Made by a program: the position numbers and the translations under genes
NCBI GenBank assembly: GCA_900319245.1
Contig: ONNQ01000013.1
Span: forward strand, 1-64,000
Source: an uncultured Lachnospiraceae bacterium
GTDB taxonomy: Bacteria; Bacillota; Clostridia; Lachnospirales; Lachnospiraceae
Reading direction: 5' to 3'
DNA: 64,000 nt
Notes under the pieces: generated by a model
Told to the model about the DNA's origin: nothing
Database searches by the model: none
The model's input: only the letters and a program-made list of their open reading frames with translations
Part shown: piece after piece, positions 13,979-22,022 of the stretch
Position numbering within the stretch: the first letter of the stretch is position 1
Layout of the letters: every line of letters starts with the position of its first letter

Positions 13979-16795
13979 CTAATCCCCATTCTCATAATTG
14001 GGAATGGTTTCGGTCGTCAGGATCGAGGACAAAGTACTCTCGTCAAAATAGTACTGCATGATCTGGGACGCGACCAGCGCCGCGTATTTGGAACTGTAGC
14101 CGTTTGGGATCCGGACCGCGATCGCGATCTCCGGCTCTTCCACCGGCGCGTAGCCAAGAAACAGCGCGTGGTTGGGCATCGTAAAGGACTGCTGCGCCGT
14201 ACCGGTCTTTCCTGCTGCATCCAGATACTGGGTGGATCCGTCTGCAAGGGTTCTTTTCAGGGAGGAGAACCCGGAGAAGGAACGGCATACCCGCTGCATG
14301 CCCTCCCGGATACTCTCCCAGTAGGCGTCATCAGCCTGGATCTGCCCTGCCTTTTTGGGCGCATAGGTCTCCAGTACAGTTCCGTTGTTGTCAGCGGTAT
14401 GGTCCAGCAAAGTCAGGTCATAGACCGTTCCTTCATTTGCGACGGCTGCTATATATCGCGCCAGCGAGGCGGTCGTATACCCATTGTTGGACTGGCCGAT
14501 CGCGGCGCGCACAACGTCCCTTGTGGCGACAGAAGGTTCCGCCTCTTCGATCTCGACGCCGGACGCTCTGTCGAGCCCGTACATGGCAGCGTACTCAGCC
14601 AGCTTGTCCACGCCGTATTCGTTGTCAAAATCCTCATTTCCCCCGGCTCTTCCCGGCTGGCCCAGTCTGTAGCCGATCTCATAGAAATAGGTGTTGCAGG
14701 AATTGGCGATCGCGTTCTGCATATTTTGCCATCCGTGCCCGTCCGGATAGATCCAGCAGGCCGGCGCGGGATCGATCTTGTCAAAGCGGTCGTAACAGTC
14801 TACCGTCTCCTGCGTGTCGATCACGCCTTCTGAGATACCGGCCAGCGCGGTTACCATCTTAAAAGTGGACCCCGGAGCGGTTCTTTGCTGCGTCGCGTGA
14901 TTGAGCATGGGACGGGAAGGATCGCGCACGATCCGGCTCATGTAATCGCTGTCCTGCAGCTGGTTGCAGTCGTAGCCGGGATAGCTGACCATGGCCAGCA
15001 CACTGCCGTCGGAAGGATCTGTGATGACTATGGAGCCGCTGAAGGGATACAAATGAAGCTGGCCGGGCGTGAGCATGCCATTTGCGATCAGTCTTCGCAC
15101 ATAGTCATAGGCGGCTCTGTAACGTCTGTTTTCGATATTGCTTCTCTCCGACTCGGAAGGGTCAAACAGGCCCTGATCGAACAGGATCTGACAAACAAGT
15201 TCGCCGCTGGCTTCCCCGGCTTCGCAGGCATATTTGCATATTATGTCGCCAAAGCTGTAGTCCTCGCAGGGCTCGTCCAGACAGTACTCGATGAGCGCGC
15301 TGTAGACCTGCTCCGCGTCATCGGAACCGGATCCGACTTCTTCTGTATCGATCCAGCCCTCCTCGGCCGCGTGATAGAGAAACGCGCGCATGGAACAGCT
15401 GCCGGAGGAGGTCCAGGCCTGGTAGATCTCATCATCGCTGTCGACCTTTTCGGAATCGAGCGCGCCGCGGTCATAGAGTGCTCTTATGATGTAGGTGGCA
15501 TAATCCTTGTATTCCTGAGAAAGATCCTGATAGGCCGTCTCACCGGATTCCAGGTCCTCGCGGATCTGTGTCTTCACGTCATCCAGATAGGTATCCAGGA
15601 TCTCCCGCATCTCCTGCTCCGCCTCGGACGCGTCGTCATGATAAAAGTAATCCCTGTCAATGACATAAGAAAGAAGGGCGGCGTAGACGTCGGCAGCGGG
15701 GATCCGGATCTGGGATCCGTCGGTGTCCTCCGTGATGGTAAACGAGGAAATGGCGTCGGTCATTTTGGAGAGAATGAGGTCGCGGATATTCTTTTCCAGG
15801 ATTCTGTAGGCGTTTTTCTGCAGCGTGCTGTCGATGGTCAGATAGACGTCACTTCCATCTGCGGCCCTCTGGAATGAGAGCTCCGCTTTCTCGCGGCCCA
15901 TGTTGTCGACGCTGATCTCCCGGTATCCGCTCTCGCCCCGAAGCGTCTCTTCCATGCTGGCTTCGATGCCAACTTTGCCGATGGTGTCGCCTGACGCATA
16001 CGCATCCCCGTGTTCTTCAAGTTCTTCGGAGGTGATCTGTCCAATATAGCCGGTGATCCCGGAGAAATAGGGACTCTCGTTGTAGACGCGCTCGTAACTG
16101 TTGGCGATGGTCACGCCATCGAGTTCATCAGCATCCAGAATAGCGCTTACCGTGTCCCGGCTCACGTTTTTGGCAATGGTGGTCGGTACATATTTCTGGA
16201 AAGCGTTTAACGACAGCTGATAGCGGATTGCGGCGGTATGCAGAAGGCGCTGGCTCTGTGAGGACGAGGACATATCCTTTTCGATGCGGTATCGGTCCGC
16301 CAGCATCAGGACGATGTCCTCTGCGCTGCTGCCCTCTTCCGCGGCCGTCATGGTATCCGGGTCCGCATATCCGTACATGTCCGCCAGAAACCGGCGCTGT
16401 TCGGTGCCGTCCAGGGTGAATTCATAGGCAGAGCCGTTCCAGCGGATGCCAAAATCATCGCTGGGATGGTCGCCATGATCGTCGAGGATCTGCAGTGTTT
16501 TGGCAATGATCGCATTGAGGCGGTCATTCTCTTCACGGGTGTTGCCGGTATTGTCGACAATGGTGACGCTGCTCGTCACTTCGGTGTCCGCGAGCACTGT
16601 GCCGTTCCGGTCCAGGATCCGGCCTCTGCGCGCTGGCATGGATACGCGCCTTGTCACACTCTCCTCAAAGGACTCTGTGTACTGGGCGCCGTGGATGATC
16701 TGCAGGGAAAACAGACGGCAGATCAGGATAAAAGCCGCCGCGACAGAAAGAATTGCCAGGATCACGGGACGGCTCTTAAGGGATGGCAGTTTCAT
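13979..16795 (-). CDS. mrdA: Penicillin-binding protein 2 (class B transpeptidase), with large insert
   Basis: About 938 residues, well above the ~630-700 usual for PBP2. A single N-terminal transmembrane segment (about 9-28) is followed by a dimerisation domain with ARRGRILDRNG. The transpeptidase has SxxK in PGSTFKMV (near 630), SxN in ANSCNTYF, and KTG in AGKTGTAQ. Between TIDSTLQKNAYRILEKNIR and the strand SGSIVITDPSDGSVLAM lies an extra stretch of about 230 residues, rich in Asp, Glu, Tyr and Ala. PBP2 cross-links glycan made by RodA. ATG at 16795 is chosen for GGGAG nine bases upstream; the gene overlaps the end of radC by 20 bases. Confidence 0.9.
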   Translation of the reverse strand: MKLPSLKSRPVILAILSVAAAFILICRLFSLQIIHGAQYTESFEESVTRRVSMPARRGRILDRNGTVLADTEVTSSVTIVDNTGNTREENDRLNAIIAKTLQILDDHGDHPSDDFGIRWNGSAYEFTLDGTEQRRFLADMYGYADPDTMTAAEEGSSAEDIVLMLADRYRIEKDMSSSSQSQRLLHTAAIRYQLSLNAFQKYVPTTIAKNVSRDTVSAILDADELDGVTIANSYERVYNESPYFSGITGYIGQITSEELEEHGDAYASGDTIGKVGIEASMEETLRGESGYREISVDNMGREKAELSFQRAADGSDVYLTIDSTLQKNAYRILEKNIRDLILSKMTDAISSFTITEDTDGSQIRIPAADVYAALLSYVIDRDYFYHDDASEAEQEMREILDTYLDDVKTQIREDLESGETAYQDLSQEYKDYATYIIRALYDRGALDSEKVDSDDEIYQAWTSSGSCSMRAFLYHAAEEGWIDTEEVGSGSDDAEQVYSALIEYCLDEPCEDYSFGDIICKYACEAGEASGELVCQILFDQGLFDPSESERSNIENRRYRAAYDYVRRLIANGMLTPGQLHLYPFSGSIVITDPSDGSVLAMVSYPGYDCNQLQDSDYMSRIVRDPSRPMLNHATQQRTAPGSTFKMVTALAGISEGVIDTQETVDCYDRFDKIDPAPACWIYPDGHGWQNMQNAIANSCNTYFYEIGYRLGQPGRAGGNEDFDNEYGVDKLAEYAAMYGLDRASGVEIEEAEPSVATRDVVRAAIGQSNNGYTTASLARYIAAVANEGTVYDLTLLDHTADNNGTVLETYAPKKAGQIQADDAYWESIREGMQRVCRSFSGFSSLKRTLADGSTQYLDAAGKTGTAQQSFTMPNHALFLGYAPVEEPEIAIAVRIPNGYSSKYAALVASQIMQYYFDESTLSSILTTETIPNYENGD

Positions 16796-17471
16796 ATTCA
16801 AATACTCCCATTTCACGGAGACTGCAGTAACACAGGTCTCCGATAATAATATGATCACACAGCCGGATCCCCAGGATCTCTCCGGCCTTCAGGATCTGTT
16901 GTGTGACGGAAATATCCTCGCCGCTGGGGCTCGGATCCCCGCTTGGGTGGTTATGGATCAGGACGATTTGGACGGCTTTTCTCTCCAGCGCTTTGATATA
17001 AATCTCTCGCGGAGAAAGGAGGGAGCCGTTCACCGTGCCGATAGTCAGCGTATCTTCGCCCAGAAAAGCCATTTTGCTGTCCAGATGAAGAACGACGGTT
17101 GCTTCTGTCTGCAGGTGCCGCATCTCTTCCATATAGTATTCGGCGATGTCCTGGGCGCAGTCAAACCGGCGCGCCTTGTGGACTTTTTCTCTGACGATCC
17201 GGCGGGCAATTTCGGAAAGACACAGAAGCTTTACGGCCTTGACTTCGCCGATCCCGGGGATAGAGCGCAGCTCCTCCATCGTCAGATGCGACAGATACGA
17301 AAGGGCGTTTGTGTCCGGATCATGCAGATCCAGAACGCGCTTTCCCAGTTCCACAGCGGAAACGCCCTTGGTGCCGGTCCTTAGGACGATGGCCAGGAGC
17401 TCCGCATTGGTGAGACTCCCGGCGCCGTACATCAGAAACCGCTCATAGGGCTGCTCGCTATAATTACTCAT
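16776..17471 (-). CDS. radC: RadC family JAB-domain protein
   Basis: 231 residues. A helix-hairpin-helix segment RSIPGIGEVKAVKLL (about 65-80) precedes the JAMM metalloprotease-like motif HNHPSGDPSPSGED near 175-188. RadC proteins were once called DNA repair proteins; their biochemical role is unclear. ATG at 17471 has GGGAGG upstream and gives the standard length; the open frame continues to 17684 without a ribosome site. In related genomes radC is followed by mreB, mreC, mreD and then PBP2; here PBP2 begins inside the end of radC. Bases 17472-17625 hold no gene. Confidence 0.88.
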   Translation of the reverse strand: MSNYSEQPYERFLMYGAGSLTNAELLAIVLRTGTKGVSAVELGKRVLDLHDPDTNALSYLSHLTMEELRSIPGIGEVKAVKLLCLSEIARRIVREKVHKARRFDCAQDIAEYYMEEMRHLQTEATVVLHLDSKMAFLGEDTLTIGTVNGSLLSPREIYIKALERKAVQIVLIHNHPSGDPSPSGEDISVTQQILKAGEILGIRLCDHIIIGDLCYCSLREMGVFEYETAIP

Positions 17472-17625
17472 TCTACCTCCCAAAGCCTCTCCGGGCATGT
17501 CAGAAGGTGCAAATGCATACGCCTGCGGCGGATTGCCGCGCACTGTTCGCGGCTGCTTACGTGTTCGTCTGCCATGTGCAGCAAATCGCGCATCGTAAGC
17601 GGAACGCGCAGGCGCCCAAAGTCCG

Positions 17626-18906
17626 TTACGGGAGCTTACACAGGCCGCGCTCAGTGAGATTCTGCAGGGTCTTGAGAATCCCAAGCTTGGCGTGGGGCCA
17701 TGTGAGACCGCCCTGGAAGTATACGTTGTAGGGCGGCTTGATCGGGCCGTCCGCGCTCAGCTCGATCGAAGAGCCCGAGACAAAGGCGCCCGCCGCCATG
17801 ATGACCTGGCTGTCATAGCCGGGCATATCGGAGGGCTCTGCCGTCACATAGCTGTCCACCGGCGAGGCGGCCTGGATGCCCTGACAGAACGCAATGACGC
17901 CTTCCGGCGTACCAAATGTGATGGCCTGAATGATGTCGTGGCGGCTCTCCTTGCTGTCCGGAAGCACGTAGAATCCCAGGGGCTCATAGAGATTCGCAGC
18001 CAGGATCGCGCCCTTGAGGGCGGACGCTGTCACGGTCGGTCCCATGAAGAAGCCCTGATAGAAGGAAGGAAGCACATCCAGCGTGGCGCCGACTTCTTTG
18101 CCAAGGCCGGGGGACGTCAGCCGTACGGCCGCGTTCTCGACACACTCGTGGGTACCGGCGATATAGCCGCCGATCGGCGCAAGTCCGCCGCCCGGATTCT
18201 TGATCAGGGAGCCGACGATCATATCTGCGCCGACGTCGGAGGGCTCCTGCCGCTCTACAAATTCGCCGTAGCAGTTGTCGACCATGCAGATCACGTCCGG
18301 ACGCTGGCTCTTGATCGCGGAGATGGCCTCCCCAATCTGGGCGACGCTCAGTGTGCGGCGGTCCTGATAGCCCTTGGAACGCTGGATCGTCACCAGATGG
18401 ATTGCGGGATCTTCAAGCGCCTTACGGATGCCGTCAAAGTCAACTGTGCTGTCGGGCAAGAGGTCCACCTGCTTGTAGCCGATGCCGTACTCGGCAAGGG
18501 ATCCCCTGGAGGGACGGATTCCGATCACTTCCTGCAGCGTATCGTAGGGAGCGCCGGCAGCGGAAAGAAGGACCTGTCCGGGGCGCAGATTGCTCATGAG
18601 GGCCAGGGCCAGCGCATGGGTGCCGCATGTGATCTGCGGGCGCACCAGTGCGTCCTCGGTATGAAAGTAGGACGCGTACACTCTCTCGAGCCCGTCTCTA
18701 CCGATATCGTCGTATCCGTACCCGGTCGTGCCCTTTAAATTCGCTTCGCCGATATGGGCGTCCTGCATGGCCTTGATGATCCTGAGCTGGTTGTATTCGG
18801 CTGTCTCGTCGATCTCCTGAAAGCGCTCTTTCAGGGATGTGAGAACAGGCTCGGCATACCTGAGAACCTGCTCGGAGATGCCGAACTGGCTGTAAATGGA
18901 TTGCAT
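17626..18906 (-). CDS. Methionine gamma-lyase-like PLP protein (YnbB family)
   Basis: 426 residues, fold-type I PLP enzyme. PLP-binding Lys is in IVGSLIKNPGGG near 235; VDNCYGEF supplies the Asp that holds the pyridine ring. The family (YnbB, also annotated as aluminium resistance protein) is cystathionine-lyase-like; substrate not proven. The position downstream of miaA is the same as in Bacillus, where ynbB follows miaA and hfq; no hfq is present here. ATG at 18906 with GGAG about 11 bases upstream. Confidence 0.88.
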   Translation of the reverse strand: MQSIYSQFGISEQVLRYAEPVLTSLKERFQEIDETAEYNQLRIIKAMQDAHIGEANLKGTTGYGYDDIGRDGLERVYASYFHTEDALVRPQITCGTHALALALMSNLRPGQVLLSAAGAPYDTLQEVIGIRPSRGSLAEYGIGYKQVDLLPDSTVDFDGIRKALEDPAIHLVTIQRSKGYQDRRTLSVAQIGEAISAIKSQRPDVICMVDNCYGEFVERQEPSDVGADMIVGSLIKNPGGGLAPIGGYIAGTHECVENAAVRLTSPGLGKEVGATLDVLPSFYQGFFMGPTVTASALKGAILAANLYEPLGFYVLPDSKESRHDIIQAITFGTPEGVIAFCQGIQAASPVDSYVTAEPSDMPGYDSQVIMAAGAFVSGSSIELSADGPIKPPYNVYFQGGLTWPHAKLGILKTLQNLTERGLCKLP

Positions 18907-18929
18907 AAATATTCAGTCTCCTTTGTAAG

Positions 18930-19928
18930 TCAAAATATAGATCCGGGACACGTACCCGGCAGTGTAAGTCTTTCTTCCGCGATTGCCTGCATATGGTCCC
19001 ACAGGGCTTTTGTGCTGTCGAACTGATCGAGATCCACCCAGATCACGTCCTTTTCACGGCGAAACCAGGTGAGCTGTCTTTTGGCAAAGCGGCGCGAATC
19101 TCGCTTGGTGAGCCTGACGGCTTCCGCGAGGTCATAGTCGCCTTCCAGATAGCCGTAAATCTGTTTGTAGCCGATGCCCTGCATGGCGGTGCTGTCTCTT
19201 GGAATGCCCGCGTCGCGAAGGCGGGCGACTTCCGCAAGAAGGCCGGCCTCCATCATCCGGTCGACTCTGCGGTCGATCCGGTCGTAGAGTTTCTTGCGGT
19301 CCATGGTGAGGACCAGGAACACAGAGCGATAGGCGGACGTTTTCTCCCGCTGCTCGGTGTTGTGCGCCGCAATGGACTGTCCGCTCTCCTCAATGAACTC
19401 CAGCGCCCGGATGACGCGCTTAATATTGTTGGGATGAATAGCAGCGGCGGAGGCGGGGTCCCGCTCCTTGAGCATCTGGTGCACCACTTCCGGTCCCTGC
19501 GCATCTGCGATCGCCGCGAGCCGCTCCCGCAGCGGCGTGTTCTCTTCCATCTGGGTAAAATCGACGTCATAGAGAAGCGCCTGGATATAAAAGCCGGTTC
19601 CGCCGCACACGATGGGCAATTTTCCGGATTTTGCCACCGCATGGACAGTCTTGCGGGCCTCCTCCTGGAAGCGGACCACATTCCAGGTCTCCCAGGGGTC
19701 CACGCAGTCGATCAGGTGATGCGGTACGCCCTGCATCTCTTCCGGCGTGACCTTGGCGCTGCCGATGTCCATGCCCCGATAGACCTGCATGGAGTCGGCG
19801 GAGATCACTTCGCCGTTCATGCGGTGGGCGAGTTCGACAGCAGACGCGCTTTTGCCGGAGGCGGTGGGACCTGCGATGATCAGTAATGGAATTTGACTGT
19901 GGGGGGCCTTGTCTGCCTTATCTGTCAT
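18930..19928 (-). CDS. miaA: tRNA dimethylallyltransferase
   Basis: 332 residues. P-loop IIAGPTASGKSASAVELA at about 17-34, then VISADSMQVYRGMDIGSAKVT (DSMQVYR holds the catalytic Asp), CGGTGFYIQALL, and RFAKRQLTWFRRE near the C-terminus. It adds a dimethylallyl group to A37 of tRNAs that read U-starting codons; MiaB, coded upstream in the same cluster, then methylthiolates that base. ATG at 19928 has AAAAGGAG seven bases upstream, right after the mutL stop. Confidence 0.95.
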   Translation of the reverse strand: MTDKADKAPHSQIPLLIIAGPTASGKSASAVELAHRMNGEVISADSMQVYRGMDIGSAKVTPEEMQGVPHHLIDCVDPWETWNVVRFQEEARKTVHAVAKSGKLPIVCGGTGFYIQALLYDVDFTQMEENTPLRERLAAIADAQGPEVVHQMLKERDPASAAAIHPNNIKRVIRALEFIEESGQSIAAHNTEQREKTSAYRSVFLVLTMDRKKLYDRIDRRVDRMMEAGLLAEVARLRDAGIPRDSTAMQGIGYKQIYGYLEGDYDLAEAVRLTKRDSRRFAKRQLTWFRREKDVIWVDLDQFDSTKALWDHMQAIAEERLTLPGTCPGSIF

Positions 19929-19942
19929 TCATAAGCTCCTTT

Positions 19943-21976
19943 TCAGGTTACGATCCGCTTGAATTTCTTGTCCATATCGGCCTGGGAGAAGATGATCATA
20001 GTGGGTCTTCCGTGCGGGCAGTGATAGGGATTGTCCAGTTTCAGAAGCTCGTCGATCAGGACTTCGGCCTCTTTGAAGCTCAGAAGCGAGTTGCCCTTGA
20101 CCGCGGCCTTACAGGACATGGACGCGACCTTGGAGAGGATGGCCTGGGGCGTCCCGGTCATCTTCTCTTCCACAATCTCCTCCAGCGTCTCCCGCAGAAG
20201 CTCGGTGGGATCGTTTCCGTACAGCTCCATGGGGATCGCGCGGATCGCGTAACTGCTGCCGCCAAGGGGTTCAATCTCGTAGCCCATGGAGGCAAAAACC
20301 TGCTCGTGGGTGTGCAGCGCGCCTTCTTCACGCCCTGTCAGAGTGATTACAGAGGGCGGCACCAGCATCTGGGAGCCGGACGTAGAGGGATCATTGCTGT
20401 TCAGTCGCCGCATCAGTCTCTCATAGTTGACCTTTTCGTGGGCGGCGTGCTGATCGATCACAAGGAGCTTGCCCTCATACTGGATCAGCCAGTAGGTCTC
20501 GAAGACCTGTCCGATAATCCGAAAGCGCGGCTTGTTCTCCGGGATCAGGATCTTGGGCGTGTCATCTTCGGAAAAGTACGTGTTCTCAAACAGGCTGGCC
20601 TGCTTGAACGTGCCCTGGACGGGGGCAGCAGGAGCCGCCGTGTCCGCCTTCTCATCTGCGCGCGGCTCTGCCTGAATCCGCTTATCTTCGAAGAGAAAGT
20701 CCTCGAAGGCGATCCGGGAGGGACCGGTGGGATGCGGCACTGTCGCAGCGGGCTCCATAAAATGAATACCGGCACCGGCGGCTTCGGGTCGCGGCGCGCC
20801 CTGGGGCTGCTGGCTGTAAGGTGCCATCGTCTCGCGAATCATGCGGACTCTCTCAAAGGGCTCCGGGTGGGCTTCGTTCTGCAGCCGCTGCTCGGCTTCT
20901 TCCTTCTCCGCCTTGCGCCGCTTGTTCTCCTCCGCCCGGGTCTCCAGGATTTCAGCGGGGATGAGCTCGGCGCCCGACAGGACGCGGTGCACACTCTCGT
21001 CGATAAAGTGGTAGACGGCTTCAGACTCGGAAAAGCGCACTTCCATTTTGGTGGGATGGACGTTTACGTCCGCTTCCGCGGGCGGAAGGGTGAGGTGCAG
21101 AACGGCAAAGGGAAAGCGGTGCTGCATGAGGTCGGTCCGGTAACCGGCTTCCAGCGCCTTGGACAAAATATTGCTCCGCAGCATTCTTCCGTTTACGAAA
21201 AAGACCTCGAAATTGCGGGTCGTTCGGCTGATGTCAGGACGCCCGACAAAGCCTTCCAGCTTGTAGGCGCCCTCCTGCGCCGTGAGGGGCAGGACCTTTT
21301 TGCTGATCTCCCGCCCGTAAATGCGGTAGAGAAGCTCTCTGAGATCGCCGTTTCCGGTCGTGTGGAGCTTTTCCTTGCCGTCGACGCGGTAATGGAACGA
21401 GATGCCCGGATGGGACAGCGCCTGGCGCTCAATGAGGTCGGTGATATAGCCGGCTTCTGTCTGCGGCTGTTTGAGAAACTTTAAGCGGACAGGCACGTTA
21501 TAAAAGAGGTTTCGCGCCACAACGCTGGTTCCGTCCGGTGCGCCGATCTCCTCGAGGTCGAGCTTGACGGGCGCATTCTCCGAAAACCCCGTGAGGACCT
21601 GGTTGGTCGCGCGGATGCCGGTCAGGGAATCCCTGGTCTTGGTGATCATCTCGACCTGCGAGACCGCTGCGATACTCGAGAGCGCTTCCCCTCGAAAGCC
21701 AAGGCTGACGAGCCGCGTCAGGTCGCTGTCGTCCTGGATCTTACTGGTCGCATGGCGCTCGAATGCCTTGGAGATCTGGCTTTTCTCAATGCCGCAGCCG
21801 TTGTCGGTGACGCGGATCATCTTCTTGCCGCCCTCGCGGATCTCGCAGGTGATGGCGGTCGCACCGGCGTCAATGGCGTTTTCAATGAGTTCCTTGACCA
21901 CGTTGACAGGGCGCTCCACCACTTCTCCGGCCGCTATTTTATTGATCGTATCTTCGCTGAGTAAATGAATTTCCAC
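19943..21976 (-). CDS. mutL: DNA mismatch repair protein MutL
   Basis: 677 residues. N-terminal GHKL ATPase motifs: ELIENAIDAG, DNGCGI, and SLGFRGEAL. A Pro/Glu/Ala-rich linker (about 340-450) leads to the C-terminal endonuclease domain with DQHAAHEKVNYE, SCKAAVKGN and CPHGRP. This is therefore the nicking type of MutL found where MutH is absent. GTG at 21976 is chosen: AGAGGA precedes it and the protein then starts VEIHLLSEDTINKIAAGEV, the family start. mutS is directly upstream and miaA directly downstream. Confidence 0.95.
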   Translation of the reverse strand: MEIHLLSEDTINKIAAGEVVERPVNVVKELIENAIDAGATAITCEIREGGKKMIRVTDNGCGIEKSQISKAFERHATSKIQDDSDLTRLVSLGFRGEALSSIAAVSQVEMITKTRDSLTGIRATNQVLTGFSENAPVKLDLEEIGAPDGTSVVARNLFYNVPVRLKFLKQPQTEAGYITDLIERQALSHPGISFHYRVDGKEKLHTTGNGDLRELLYRIYGREISKKVLPLTAQEGAYKLEGFVGRPDISRTTRNFEVFFVNGRMLRSNILSKALEAGYRTDLMQHRFPFAVLHLTLPPAEADVNVHPTKMEVRFSESEAVYHFIDESVHRVLSGAELIPAEILETRAEENKRRKAEKEEAEQRLQNEAHPEPFERVRMIRETMAPYSQQPQGAPRPEAAGAGIHFMEPAATVPHPTGPSRIAFEDFLFEDKRIQAEPRADEKADTAAPAAPVQGTFKQASLFENTYFSEDDTPKILIPENKPRFRIIGQVFETYWLIQYEGKLLVIDQHAAHEKVNYERLMRRLNSNDPSTSGSQMLVPPSVITLTGREEGALHTHEQVFASMGYEIEPLGGSSYAIRAIPMELYGNDPTELLRETLEEIVEEKMTGTPQAILSKVASMSCKAAVKGNSLLSFKEAEVLIDELLKLDNPYHCPHGRPTMIIFSQADMDKKFKRIVT

Positions 21977-22022
21977 AATTATCCTCTTTTTTTGATCCAA
22001 GCGGTTTCTTATCCCTGCCTTT

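Noticed and set aside
17472-17684. N-terminal extension of radC up to 17684
   Set aside because: The extension has no family similarity and no ribosome site, while the ATG at 17471 has GGGAGG and gives the usual protein start.
19886-21484. Long + strand open frame opposite mutL; similar frames oppose gltX, ilvD and other genes
   Set aside because: They lack ribosome sites and family motifs and mirror the codon pattern of real genes on the other strand.
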